Origin: Acanthopleura granulata
Taxonomy: Eukaryota > Mollusca > Polyplacophora > Chitonida > Chitonidae
DNA: 64,000 nt
Assembly (NCBI GenBank): GCA_016165875.1
Contig: JABBOT010000017.1
Coordinates: forward strand, 1,938,186 to 2,002,185
Reading direction: 5' to 3'
Under the pieces are notes generated by a model. The model did not search any database. It saw nothing but the letters and a program-made list of their open reading frames with translations, and had not been told where the DNA came from. The position numbers were made by a program, and so were the translations under genes. Below, piece after piece: positions 42,801 to 52,283 of the stretch (position 1 is the stretch's first letter; every line of letters starts with the position of its first letter).

Positions 42801-43990
42801 CTGGACGAGGAATGTGACCGGATGTATGTGTTACTATAACAACACGAAGTTTGACTGCGCATGCTGCCAGCCGAGCGGATGTCAGTGTCCATCGAATAAC
42901 CGCCATCAGTGTGTACAATGTGGGTACGGATCAAGCTGCGGCGTCCGTAAGTACATCGACATAAACAATCGACTTCTTTAAGTGTCTGTAGGTATCAAAT
43001 ATGTTTCCGCTTGCAAGAACAATTCAACAACATCAAGTACAAAAAATGTACGTGTCTTACCGAATACTAATTTATAGCAATTTGAACTGTAAAGTACGAA
43101 TAACTCTGATATCGGAAGGTAGAGGCACTCTGAGATCGCAAGTCTTGAGGCACTCGGAGGTCGCATTCCTGGGGCACTCGGTAATTGCAAGCCTGAGGCA
43201 TTCTTAGATCGCAAGCCTAAGGCAGTCTCAGATCGGAAGCCCTAGGCACTCTCAGAACAAAAGCCTCAGGTACCCCTGCGTCATTACTAAATATACATGT
43301 GTGCCCACTACAAATAAATGGACAATGTATTTTTGTCTCAGTTCACGATGCTGAATTATCGTTTATATTTACATGTGTGCACAAAGTACCATCGAAATCT
43401 GTCCATAGCTCACAGCCGATTATCTTTGTCCGTGGGGTTGACAAATGGAATGTTAGATAGGTTGACAAATAAATGGGAGCAAAAATCATCATCTTTTTGC
43501 CTGAGGTAACAACAACGACAGCAACAACAACAACAAGGATATCAAGCAGCCTATGGAAGTACTTTATTAAACGGATAGTTGATCTATTGTTAGCTTTCTA
43601 AACAATTCGATTGCTTCCATACTTTTGTAACACTGGACAAAACCACAAGTTTTTTTTAACCAGTTATGATATGGTGTAGTCAGGCCAGGGTTCATTTCAA
43701 GCTGAGTGAGATACGGATTATTTTGTTTTCAAGCCGATTCCAAACCGCGATCTGTCCAAGTCGACGCCTGGACCAAAACCGAAACTGGATGTGCGTGTCA
43801 CTGGGACCAATCCCGCAGTGACTGCGCGTGCTGTCAAAACAATGGCTGCCAGTGTGGACGGGAGAACAAGAACCAGTGTGTGAGCTGTGGTCAGCCGGAT
43901 CAGTGCGGGGCCAAGGAAGATATCTTTGGACTCAACAGTTACTGTGTCCCGAAAACATGCAGTTCCCACCGGACGGCTGATCATCGATAG
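33535..43990 (+). CDS. Secreted ShKT - KYIDWFRG-repeat - discoidin - Cys-rich protein
   Basis: Ten coding exons: 33535-33805, 35476-35613, 36460-38782, 39690-39773, 40349-40476, 40650-40802, 41407-41557, 41861-41887, 42785-42946, 43734-43990. All phases join, except that the large exon needs one base removed; the product would then be ~1230 residues. In order: signal peptide (1-47), basic Ser/Gly linker, six-Cys ShKT domain (~91-136), a charged Lys/Glu/Ser region with eight KYIDWFRG-type motifs (137-910), an acidic linker, an F5/8 type C domain (939-1082), and two Cys-rich modules (1092-1230). Discoidin domains bind glycans, lipids or collagen, and ShKT occurs in many secreted proteins besides toxins, so an extracellular-matrix, cuticle/shell or adhesion role is inferred. 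I do not recognise the whole architecture. Confidence 0.8.
33806..35475 (+). other. Intron of the ShKT/discoidin gene
   Basis: On the minus strand at about 34660-34540, a short stretch reads MEKIKDLFVWELKTFLKERG, like the start of a SAP-type helix-loop-helix seen in some transposon-linked genes. It soon loses its frame. Probably a decayed fragment, not a gene. Confidence 0.35.
35476..35613 (+). CDS. ShKT-domain exon
   Basis: A 46-codon phase 1-1 exon between TCGCACAG and GTAGGC. Six cysteines in ShKT spacing: CVDSLAAC, GLC, RICPKSCNKC. The Asp after the first Cys and the final CxxxCxxC are typical. ShKT modules are named after a sea-anemone potassium-channel toxin but are common in metalloproteases, tyrosinases and other secreted invertebrate proteins. 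The classical channel-blocking Lys-Tyr pair is not evident, so toxicity should not be assumed. Confidence 0.8.
35614..36459 (+). other. Intron of the ShKT/discoidin gene with a SINE
   Basis: Contains a SINE 3' fragment at 35905-36002 and no coding sequence that I can support. Confidence 0.5.
35905..36002 (+). mobile_element. SINE 3' fragment
   Basis: CTCTGTCCGGTTTCCTCCCA, CCATAATGATGGCTGCCATC, GAAATATTCTTAAGTATGAC and CAGTCAAATAAATAAATAA. Confidence 0.88.
36460..38782 (+). CDS. Large repeat exon with eight KYIDWFRG motifs (one frameshift)
   Basis: Acceptor TTTTTAG|CTTTACC, donor TTACTAG|GTGAGC. 2323 bases: one more than 774 codons. The first part is open in one frame to about 36760 and the rest (to 38782) is open in the next frame. 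The break is at AAGTTTTCTGGC, where other repeat copies read GTTTCTGG, i.e. one extra T. Motif copies start at 36760, 37042, 37324, 37591, 37816, 38041, 38263 and 38602. Between them lie Lys/Glu/Ser/Gly segments with SGERGIK-type phrases. Probably intrinsically disordered and highly charged. Confidence 0.8.
39003..39215 (+). repeat. ~71-bp tandem repeat, 3 copies
   Basis: TATGAGCTTAAGCCACCTCG, CAGACATATACAACTGTGGT and ACACTGTATCATGATTGTA recur three times with divergence, in the intron after the large repeat exon. Confidence 0.8.
39262..39365 (+). mobile_element. SINE 3' fragment, diverged
   Basis: GTAATGCTGGCTGCCGTAGT, ATGAAACATTCTGAAATAC and an (AAAT)n tail. The minus-strand frame at 39152-39346 is its shadow. 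Confidence 0.7.
39690..39773 (+). CDS. Acidic linker exon
   Basis: 28 codons, phase 1-1, between GTTACAG and GTATAT: SDSDEEYFKQEEFIFPEPKP then a Pro-rich end. It links the repeat region to the discoidin domain. It could bind calcium or cations, but that is speculative. Confidence 0.75.
40349..41557 (+). CDS. F5/8 type C (discoidin) domain, three exons
   Basis: Exons 40349-40476, 40650-40802 and 41407-41557. They encode GVILDELITASSHEISHEPA, SAWKPALSLANNSFLQ, VDLGEVMSVHGLGTLGD, YIVSTSTDGRTFSDLL, IFSGNKDGSS and ARHIRFSPVDW, ending LRVEAFGYR. The order ITASS / AWKP / LQVDLG / V..STDG / IFSGNKD / ARHIR / LRVEAFG is the discoidin fold signature. About 144 residues, the usual size. The typical first Cys of many F5/8C domains is absent. 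Confidence 0.92.
40878..40950 (+). other. G-rich tract with quadruplex potential
   Basis: Runs GGTGGGGGGGTGGGGG, GGAGGTGGGATAGGGG and TTGGAGGGGTTGGGTGGG lie in the intron after discoidin exon 2. At least five separate runs of three or more G within ~75 bases on the transcribed-RNA strand. Confidence 0.7.
41861..41887 (+). CDS. 27-bp micro-exon
   Basis: Between a long T-tract acceptor (TTTTCAG|GTCATA) and donor AAAAG|GTAGGT. It encodes R-HNDPLLVK-G across the junctions and joins the discoidin domain to the Cys-rich modules with matching phase 1 on both sides. Confidence 0.65.
42335..42460 (+). mobile_element. SINE, head-truncated
   Basis: CGGCCGCACGTGGAAAGATC, GGGCTCTGCTCGGTTTCCTC, CATAATTCTGGCAG and GTGAAATATTCTTGAATTT. 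It abuts a minus-strand SINE head at 42480. Confidence 0.85.
42480..42617 (-). mobile_element. SINE head fragment
   Basis: + strand reading: GTTGCTGGAAGACTTTCCCA, AGGAAGCCAGCATAAGCTGG, GCTTGAACTCACAGATATCG (B box), GGTTCCTGAGCCATTGTGCT and GCTAGCCCCTGGGCCAC. The 3' half is absent. Confidence 0.75.
42785..42946 (+). CDS. Cys-rich module 1
   Basis: 54 codons, phase 1-1: KDAWTRNVTGCMCYYNN, FDCACCQPSGCQCP, HQCVQCGYGSSCG. Ten cysteines with a CxC...CxCC...CxC...CxxC...C pattern. I do not recognise a named Pfam family. Confidence 0.8.
43125..43275 (+). repeat. ~27-bp minisatellite, ~6 copies
   Basis: Variants of GGCACTCTGAGATCGCAAGC with CTGA or CTAA recur from about 43125 to 43275 in the intron between the two Cys-rich modules. 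Confidence 0.8.
43734..43990 (+). CDS. Cys-rich module 2 and C-terminus
   Basis: Acceptor TTTTCAAG|CCGATT. VDAWTKTETGCACHWDQ, SDCACCQNNGCQCG, NQCVSCGQPDQCG repeat module 1 cysteine for cysteine, then two further Cys (SYCVPKTCSS) and a stop. A poly(A) signal AATAAA follows at 44156-44161. Confidence 0.85.
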
Positions 43991-44155
43991 ACCGAAATAC
44001 ACATCATACATTGTCCGGCGGGAAACCAAAGGATGTATAAATCCGTAAAAAATTGACAAATGTAATGTTATTAGGTAACACCTAGTACATGTTGGAAAAT
44101 GTTTCTCTGAAATGTTGGATTGCTTAATTAAATGTGTACATATTTATTGCAGTCT

Positions 44156-44161
44156 AATAAA
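44156..44161 (+). terminator. Poly(A) signal of the ShKT/discoidin gene
   Basis: AATAAA 166 bases after the stop codon at 43990; no competing AATAAA in between. Confidence 0.6.
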
Positions 44162-44504
44162 CATGGAGGAATTAATGCTTAACTGATCCTTGTTGTTCAA
44201 GTAAACACTGGTTCAAGGCGTGCATTTTACGTTGTCGTGTAGTTGCAGAAAAAAAGATCTAAACAAATCCAAAATATTAACGTTTATTAGAATGAAGGAA
44301 ATGAGAAACCATGCATGTCTTAGTTAGTCAAGTGTCTGGCAAACCCTCTCCTGGCTTAAACACACAGCCTTAGCAGGGAGAGGTGGAATTGATGGAGGGC
44401 AAAGTGAATAGTCAAAGGATCAGCATTACCGAAGCCACCAACCAATTGCACCAAAATAGCGTTTTTTCGTGTGTCCGCCACGACGAGTCCAAAAGTAAGT
44501 GCTG

Positions 44505-44600
44505 TGTTTGCACATAAGTGTATAACGTCGTTCATTGCGTGGTACATGTATACTCACTATTTTGTGAGAATTCTGTCACGTGATTTGTATGACGTGAGAA
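44505..44600 (+). repeat. 5' LTR remnant
   Basis: About 95 bases alignable to the 3' copy; its downstream part has been deleted together with gag. Confidence 0.65.
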
Positions 44601-44645
44601 GAAATCCGACAACAGTTACAACCGTCGGGTTGTACTAATCAACAT

Positions 44646-45170
44646 CACCGTGGCCGAGGACAGAAGAAATTCGAGGGGAAGAAACAACACGTCCGTAAGT
44701 CTGTGAATTTCACTGGTACTACCGAAAAATCCTCATCAAATGACGATTTTGTGTTTGGCATTTCCTGCCTACCCATCGACAGCGAACAAAGTGTAAAGAA
44801 TAGCTGTTCTAAGAGCAGACAACAGGACATTGACAGTTCCAAAAATGTTGCACAACCTGCTTCTGCTGCAACAAATGTTTCTATATCTGGCAGTATTACG
44901 AGAGTAATCAGTGTTGTAGCATCCATTTCAAAGGCTAGAAATGTTGCAAATATTGACAGTGCTGAGATAAATGCGGAGACAGATGGTCAAAATGTATTCG
45001 TTTTAGTCGACTCTGGGTCTTGTGTTAACTTAATCAGTAATGTTTCTCTAAATGCTACATCTCTGGTCATACCGTGTTCTCAACAACCTTCATTAGGACG
45101 TGCTACATCTTGTCAGTTAGGTGTGTTAAGTATCAAGGTACCAAGATGTCTACTACAGGTAATGTAAATG
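44646..45170 (+). pseudogene. Gypsy protease region
   Basis: Open from about 44646. It begins with a basic HHRGRGQKKFEGKK stretch typical of the gag/pol border and carries the aspartic protease motif VFVLVDSGSCVNLIS (D-S-G). The frame ends at 45167 before the reverse transcriptase. Confidence 0.75.
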
Positions 45171-45294
45171 GTGACAAAATCTGTGATGTTTTGGGTAAAC
45201 TTAAAGATTTCCAGTTACACATTCATGTTGACAAATTAGTCACTCTAGTGGTTCAGCCTATACGCGGTGTACACGTAAGAAAGTAGATTGTAAG

Positions 45295-45745
45295 GTGGAT
45301 GAGTTACCGAAAGCTGATGTAATTGAACCTGTTTCTGGTCCGTTCACTTGGTTTTCTGCTTTAGAATTCGTACCGAAATCCAATGGTGATGCGCATATTT
45401 TTGTAGACATTCGCAGTGCTAACCGTGTCGTGAAACGCGAGAGACATCCAATTCCTATAGTGAATGAGGTAATTCAGAACATGGCCTGACAGTGTTTTCC
45501 CGGCTCGATTTAAAGATGAATCATCACCAAAACGAACTTTCTCCAGAGACTCGCCAAATCACAACTTTTGCCACGCATTGTGGTCTTTTCCGTTACAAAC
45601 GCTTTCTTTTCGGTCTGAAAAGTGCTTCAGAATGCTACCAGTGCTGTATACAGCAAGTGATTGCTGACTGGGATGGTGCGCGGAATTTGTCCGACGATAT
45701 CATTGTGTATGGCCCACGCGACAATCACGACGGTCGTTTATGAGC
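45295..45745 (+). pseudogene. Gypsy reverse transcriptase fragments
   Basis: VIEPVSGPFTWFSALEFVPK, then a stop and frame change, then FSRLDLKMNHHQNELSPETR, FATHCGLFRYKRFLFGLKSA and LSDDIIVYG, the catalytic DD box (usually YxDD or FxDD). Interrupted at 45488 and after 45743. Confidence 0.85.
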
Positions 45746-46440
45746 AGTCCTTGAACAAAGACAAATGTGTCTTTGGTGCAAGTGAACTGACACACGCGGC
45801 CCAGAAAACGTTTCAGAACTTCACAGTTTTCTAGGCCACACAAATTACGTTGCCCGGTTCTTTCCAGACTACAGTACCTTTACCGCACCACTGCGCGAAA
45901 TGATAAAGAAGAAGTCTACACGAACATGGGCATTAAAACATCGGAAAGCTTTTGATCTCCTGAGGCTAAAACTCACAAGTTATAAGGTCATGTCATTCTA
46001 CAGTCCTACCGCAGAAACTCAACTGATTGTTGTTGCTAGTTCTTATGGATTAGGTACCGTTCTGAGTCAGAAAAATTCTAATGAAGTCAGTGGCTCGTGG
46101 CAGTCGTGAGCTAACATACACAGAGAGACGTTACTCTCAAACAGAACGAGAAGCCTTCGCTGTTGTCTGGGGATGTGAAAGGTTTCGTCTTTACCTTTAT
46201 GGATTAAAATTTCAGTTGGTTGTAGGTCACAAACCCCTTGAGGTCATCTAGAGTCCAACCTCCCGATCACCTGCGCGTACTGAACGTTGGTTACTATGGT
46301 TACAGCCGCACAGCTTTAAAGTGGTTTACAAACCATGACCACAACATGTTGCCGAATCGCTCCAACTTTCACAAAACATGGCATATCAGACAAGAAATGT
46401 AGCTGAGGACAATATTTGCTTCGTGGAAAATTAATCTGTT
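45746..46440 (+). pseudogene. Gypsy connection/RNase H region
   Basis: In pieces: FARFFPDYST-like and FTAPLREM-like tether sequence, KHRKAFDLLRLKLTS, then RELTYTERRYSQTEREAFAV with VVWGCERFRLYLYG, the usual TEKEALAVVWA-type RNase H segment. Frame lost repeatedly. Confidence 0.75.
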
Positions 46441-46589
46441 CAAAAATCTATGTCTAGGGAACAGATCAATGCCAAGTCTACGTCTGACCACGAACTGACT
46501 CCACTGCAAGAGTGTATTCAGCAAGGGAAGTTACAAATTTTGCACACACAAGCTTTCTGTACAAGATAACGTTATCTTCCGTGGAAACC

Positions 46590-47700
46590 CATTATAATGC
46601 CGCGTAGTTTGCGTGTAAATACCCACCAAGGTCACATGGGTATAGTGAAAATCAAACAGAGGCTCAGACAAAAGTTTGGTGGCCGCACATTGATAAGGGA
46701 ATTGCCGAATTTGTATCAAGTTGCCATGCTTGTCGAACAAATGATCCGGAATCACGACCCGAGCCATTGAAACCTACAAAAATGCGGAAACTGCCATGGG
46801 ATAACATTGAAGTCGATCTCTGTGGACCGTTACCTAGTGGTGAATCCTCGATAGTAGCCGTTGACTACGCTAATCACGCTATGTAGAAGTAGGGATTACA
46901 AAAATACTTGAGATACTTGAACTCGCTCTTCGCTGTCCATAGACTGCCAAAAGTCTTGACCTCTGACAATGACCCACACTTCATTTCAGATGAACTTAAT
47001 ACGTTCACGAATGAGAACGGTATTGCACATCGCCAGGTACCCTCCTTTGGCCTTCCGCCAACAGTGAGGTGGGGAGATTTAATAGCAATATCAAAGTTGC
47101 TTTAAAGAAAGAGAGAACTGAAAACAAAGACTGGAGAGATTCCCTGTTAGACTACATATTTGCCTACAGAAACACCCCGCATTCCGCTACAGGGTTTGCT
47201 ACTGCTGAACCGCGTTGTTCGCGATAGTTTGCCTACTCAGCAAAACGTTAAGGGAATGCGAAAGCCCTCAAAAGCAAGAATGGCAAAGATTTGCAAACTT
47301 GAATTTTTTGGGGGTGAAAATCGAAAGACTACAACAATCACAAAAGTCGAGCTGCCATATGTAGAAATCAAGATAAGTGACAAAGTCTTAGTGCTACAGC
47401 CAAAGCACAACTTGCTCTCATCACGTTTTGGTCAGGAACCATTCAAAGTGATTCATGTCTCAGGAAGCCAGCTTACTTTGCTTTCTGAGAAAAACAAAAC
47501 AAAATACTTATGCGAAACTCCAGTAAAGTTGGCAAATTTACAGGCCAGGCAACGTGCAAACCGATTGTGCACGACGATTTGGACGGTTTCTCTGACACAA
47601 ACGTACATAATGCCGTTACTGACCAAATAGTTGTTCTGCAACGCCCAAAAAGACACCGTAGACAACCAGATCGTTTCAGAGATTTTCACAAGTACTAGGC
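46590..47700 (+). pseudogene. Gypsy integrase and C-terminus
   Basis: HH-CC zinc-finger pieces (HQGHMGIVKIKQRL, SSCHACRTNDPESRPEPLKP), core pieces (WDNIEVDLCGPLPSGES, LPKVLTSDNDPHFISDEL, WRDSLLDYIFAYRNTPHSAT) and the end QRPKRHRRQPDRFRDFHKY. Several frameshifts and stops, and the catalytic triad is not intact in one frame. Confidence 0.85.
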
Positions 47701-48027
47701 TGTACAATATACCTCATCTGATTAATCTCTCCAGCAGATGTATTCCATTATGTTGTAATGCAAGATTAATTAAAATTTATTTTCTTGTAATAAATTTCAT
47801 TGTATGGGAACTTGTTATGCATGTACTTCAGTTCACTAATAATTCTCTCTGCTGAACTGAAGGATTATTTTATAGATCTGATGTCGAATAGATGCTTGAT
47901 TTTGAGTTTGTTTCAGTGTTTGCATAATTTAAATTACATTATGCTTCATGTAATACCCACCGTATCTCTGTTTTTGAGAATATCATACATGAACGTGGTT
48001 TCTAAAGCTAAGGAGGACGAGGAGGAA

Positions 48028-48170
48028 TGTTGTATTTGCAGATATATGTATAGCGCCATCCATTGCGTGGTACATGTATGCTCAGTGCTTTTTATGACAA
48101 GTCTGCCGCGTGATTTGTATGACGTCATATTTCCTTGTGTTTGGCCGTCGCCAGAATAAAATGTCTCTCT
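48028..48170 (+). repeat. 3' LTR remnant
   Basis: Matches 44505-44597 over ~95 bases and continues with GTTTGGCCGTCGCCAGAATA (AATAAA at about 48155), probably the LTR poly(A) site. Confidence 0.6.
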
Positions 48171-48706
48171 TACCTAGATGCATGGTCTATTGTCCATCCT
48201 TCACATCGGCTCTCATCGAAGTAGATATCCAACAGTAACCACACTATACACAAAGTCACTTCATGTAGTAATGAGGAATTACTAATAGAGAAATATTAGA
48301 ACTTACTATTAGCAATCCAATTGAAGTCGAATACCACACCCTATATTAGAAAGAAATCCACCTTTTGCACTCCACATACATGTATGCGAAATTCATTAGT
48401 CTTCCAATGGATTAGTTTTCCAGTGAGTGCCCTGAGTTTAGTAAATTACTGATTTCACAGTTCCTCAACGTGGATTTTTCAGGCCTAAATTGTAAACGAC
48501 AGTATTACATGATGCAAGGATAATGTGCAATGCTCTAGCGTTCACGTTGAAAGAATCGTTTCAATCCAGTAATGTGTTTGTTTATGTAAATATTCATTCC
48601 ACACGTCATAACATCACAGGACTATATTTTCACTGACATATATACCAATAACAAACAAAGTCGATTGGCAGGTTTGACTCTGCAGTAGTTAAACAGGAGT
48701 TTCGTT

Positions 48707-51355
48707 TTACTGGTGGAGGGCTAATTCATCCAGAAATGCAATTTCCTCTTGTTTTTGTCGTGTCCGTTTGGCAAACTCTATTTCAGACAAATACATCATT
48801 TCACATTCCCATGGAGTTAATTCAAATTCCGGATTGAAAGGTGTTTTTTCGAATTTGAAATTTGGTAAAAGAAGAATCTTTGGTTTATATGCCACGCTGC
48901 AGTATTCAGCGACATTTTTCAACATCTTCTCAAAGACGCTGACTTCGTCTTGGAAATCCGGGCTTTGTTTCTTGATATCCCGCTCAAACCTCGCGTAGCT
49001 GTAGTTATAAAGCATGACGTCGGCGACGTAACGATTTCGGTAGACTGTTAAAACTTCACTTGATAAATCTGCCTTCCGTTTACGTAGGTTAACGTTTTTA
49101 ATCACGTATAGTATGTCTCGGAGCGACCAACACAGTCTGCGTCTGAGCATAACTAAGGATTCATTAAAACGTTCTGTAATGAGGACAAGGTCCAATTCAG
49201 TGTCCAGTTTTCGCAACCACTTCAAAATAGCTGTTTTGTTCCGGAAGTCCGATTCCGGAAGTCCAAGGTCATATGACATCCGATTGTTTGTGTAGGAATC
49301 CCTGATGTCCGACGGTTCGTATTTGTCAGCGTTCAGTAAATAGTCCACGAATTCCTTGTCGTCTTTGGGTATTTTGTTCAGATAGGCGAAACGCCAGACG
49401 TGCTTGTAATAGTAGAACGACGAGATCAGTTGACTTAAAGGTTCACGGACAATGGTAAAGTAAACCGTGTTTCCAGGCATGATTCTCTCGACCGCAGATC
49501 TGTTGAAGTATTGCACATGGCTGTAAACAAGGTCAAAGCTCAGCTTGTCTGGAATTTTTACCACATTTTTCATTTCCTTTCCAAATACGTTTCTCTTGTC
49601 AGGGACAGCTGCTAGAAGGTGATTTCTCTCGCCAAATCTTTGAACGACGTTTTGAATGGACGTACCACCGACTTTGTGAACTTTTATGAACGCCACCTTG
49701 TGGTGAGGATTGCAGGCTCTGTCCACAAAGGGACGAAACTCGGGCCGTTTTTTTGCCAGATAAACAACCAAGCATATAACTCCGGCACAGAGAAGGCTAA
49801 AGCACTGAAGAAGCCTCCTGAAAAAAGGAAGAATAAAAGTACTGTGTAATAAAGAAATAAATGGTACTATTTTTCTTCTGAAGAGTAAAACACTATTCGA
49901 AGAGTAATATGTACAGAAAGAGAATAGCTTAGGGAGACAAATGTTTACAGCTTGATAATGTATTTATTTTTTGTTGCTGTATTTTGAAGAGAACCCTAAG
50001 TCGCCATTGACCGTGGGTAATCCGCATTAAATAACCCTAACATTAAATTACATACCCGATGTCTGGAATTCATACGGTGCAAAGTATTAGTCAAATCACA
50101 GAACAAATTTATGAATGTGATCAATGCGAGGACAAGAAATACGCCCTCCAACGTCAAGTTGGGTGGCTTTCATGTTTTGCTCCTTCACAATATGCATCAA
50201 GAAATGAACGTAGTATTCCCTAGGCATCCTTAAACCATATTTATTTCACCCATTCACAACATGTTATCCGCCAACAGAATGCTGCCTGGAATACCAAAAA
50301 GTTTGCATTTCAAGAACAAGGGGGTCGCATAATAGCAAAAAAATCGACCGTGAATGTCTGAATGTTGAAAACGATATTCTTAGCTTTCCCATGTTTCAGT
50401 GCACACACAGTTTGTGTACAGAATGTAAACAATCTTCACTTGGGTTTGCCTATATAACATGCACAGGCAATCAGTATATGTTACATAATCCAATGAACAA
50501 GTACAAAACCTAGACTGTTTGTGTCAACAATGTTACAGAATATTAAAAGTATTCATATAAATGTTAAACATGTTAGAACATGATTTGTGTATCGTAAATT
50601 GTAGAAAAATAAAGAATTTACTGAATCTACAAATGAACACTCCTCATCGACCGGTCGGTTCTCAGCTTAAAAGTCGATTAAAACGTAAAATTAAAATGAT
50701 AATAAATTAAAAATAAAATAATCGTTTCTAATTTCGCCACGGTATATTTAATGTTGTAGGCATGTAGTTTGTAAGATTTATTTATCAACATTTCTATGTA
50801 CATGTAGCACAGACTGGGTAGTATTTTAAATATGAGGCTGTACGATTATGTGTACAGTTTTTAGTGCGTTAGGAACATTTACAATATTAGGAGCGGTATT
50901 TTACCATAGTTACATGTGTAGGTACAGAATTTGACCAGAATTATGCACTGTTATACACGGCTACGCGCACCATTTTACCTTTGGCGTTTACGTGATCAGG
51001 CGTAGCATTTTGCCATTATTTATTTATTTGATTATTGATTCACAGTGCACTCAAGAAGACTTCACTTATATTGTAAGTGTTATTATGGTGGGAGGAAACC
51101 GGACAGAGCTCGACGGGGAGGCCCAGAACATCCGTAGGTAGCTGGCAGACCTTTAAGCGTACGGCCGGAGAGGAAGCCCGCATGATCTGGACTTGAACTC
51201 ACAGTTTTACCATAATTAGACACTGATATACACGGCCATGCACAAATACATGTAAGCACTTGGTAATTTCCGGGTATCGCGTAAAACACCAATACTAAAA
51301 TAGACACTGACAATGTGTTTGTATTTGTCTAACGATTCATTTATACGTACCTCAT
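48707..51355 (-). CDS. Galactose-3-O-sulfotransferase-like enzyme (two exons)
   Basis: Transfers sulfate from PAPS to galactose on glycolipids or glycoproteins in the Golgi. Exons 51355-51351 and 49817-48707: the first supplies only ATGAG, joined by donor GTACGT to acceptor TTTTTTCAG. The result is 371 residues, type II: MRR, a membrane anchor (LLQCFSLLCAGVICLVVYLA), a short stem, then the catalytic domain. The 5'-phosphosulfate loop is VAFIKVHKVGGTSIQN (residues ~43-58); the 3'-phosphate region is VYFTIVREPLSQLISSF (~120-136). Several N-x-S/T sites occur (NRS, NKT, NES, NYS). Human Gal3ST1 is ~423 residues, so this is slightly short. The donor glycan cannot be told from sequence. No defect seen. 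Confidence 0.9.
49818..51350 (-). other. Sulfotransferase intron
   Basis: 1.5 kb AT-rich intron with one SINE (51018-51205). No other coding signal. Confidence 0.6.
51018..51205 (-). mobile_element. SINE, nearly complete minus-strand copy
   Basis: + strand reading: TTTATTTATTTGATTATTGA tail, GGTGGGAGGAAACCGGACAG, GTACGGCCGGAGAGGAAGCC and GGACTTGAACTCACAG (B-box side). The A-box side is missing. Confidence 0.85.
51351..51355 (-). CDS. Five-base coding first exon of the sulfotransferase
   Basis: GAAGATGAG|GTACGT on the minus strand. The AG joins G of the next exon to make Arg, giving M-R-R-L-L-Q. Without this exon the large exon has no ATG before the membrane anchor. Confidence 0.75.
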
Positions 51356-51411
51356 CTTCCCTCACACAGGTGTGCCACCACTAGTAAAACTCTTCTCAAA
51401 TCAAACAGGTG

Positions 51412-51418
51412 TTATATA
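51412..51418 (-). promoter_or_regulatory. Possible TATA box of the sulfotransferase gene
   Basis: TATATAA on the minus strand, 57 bases upstream of the ATG. This would give a ~30-base 5' UTR. The region is AT-rich, so tentative. Confidence 0.3.
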
Positions 51419-51796
51419 TTAACACGGTAACGTATCTGGCAGGTAAACTTCTACTCTCTCACAGAGACTGAGGTTCCCAGGTGACAGTTTCGTCCACAGA
51501 GGTATGCCGATTGAACCGTTAAAATGTAGGTCGAATGTTTCGATATTTAAGCAGAGGGCATCCATGTTCCGCAGAGTGAATAGCGCGCGCAAACGAATAG
51601 AGGAAAACGTCAAGTCATGTGGAACGGCATTGTCTGTTTAACGGGAAAAAACGAGCAATGAATTCTTGCATAACACGGATTGCACAAATGCAATTAAACT
51701 CCATACGTAGGGTATGCCTTACGCATTTACATTCAGGTGTTGTAAGCGATTCCGCTAGCGCCGGTTTGTTTACGATTTAGTACTCTGCAAAAAACT

Positions 51797-51890
51797 GGTC
51801 GTGGGCCCCTCCATTGCGCTAGTCGCCGTCGTGTAATTGAAATAACCTTGAGTATGGTGTGAGACACGAATAAACTATATAAATGAATAA
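51797..51890 (+). mobile_element. SINE 3' fragment, diverged
   Basis: CTGGTCGTGGGCCCCTCC, GTCGCCGTCGTGTAATTGAA, CTTGAGTATGGTGTGAGACA and a short tail. An internal deletion fuses the middle to the 3' part. Confidence 0.7.
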
Positions 51891-52099
51891 AACGAATAAA
51901 TAGATAAATACTGACACGTTACATATAATTTTAATAATGTTAATAGTTTTAGCTGTAGTCCAGACTCAAGTTTTATACTCATAGGTATATATTTTCCAGA
52001 CTGTTATAAATTTGAACATTTTACAAAACGCTTAGAAATACGTTGTAACCTGACGCAGTATTTTGTAAAATTATCTCCAACTGGTGTGTTCCGCATTAT

Positions 52100-52283
52100 A
52101 TGTATTTATTTATTTGATTGACTTATACGACGACGGCCAACACTGTGGTGGAAGCAAAAGGGACAGAAAGTGGACATGTAGAAACTGTGGAAACCTACGA
52201 CTATCCACAGGTTGCTGGCAGACCTCTCCACGCAAGCCCGGAAGGAAGCTAACATGAGCTGGAATTGAATTCACAGAGAACGC
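52100..52283 (-). mobile_element. SINE, minus-strand copy
   Basis: + strand reading: TTTATTTATTTGATTGACTT tail, TACGACGACGGCCAACACTG, CCACAGGTTGCTGGCAGACC, GCTAACATGAGCTGGAATTG and AATTCACAGAGAACGC. Confidence 0.8.

Larger units (their letters stand above)
44505..48170 (+). mobile_element. Decayed Ty3/gypsy-type LTR retrotransposon
   Basis: LTR remnants flank it: 44505-44597 and 48028-48127 share CATTGCGTGGTACATGTAT and CGTGATTTGTATGACGT. Between them, in gypsy order on the + strand, are protease, reverse transcriptase, RNase H and integrase, all in broken frames. Gag and the rest of the 5' LTR are missing; coding sequence starts within ~60 bases of the 5' LTR remnant. The element sits between the ShKT/discoidin gene and the sulfotransferase and is not expected to move. 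Confidence 0.88.
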
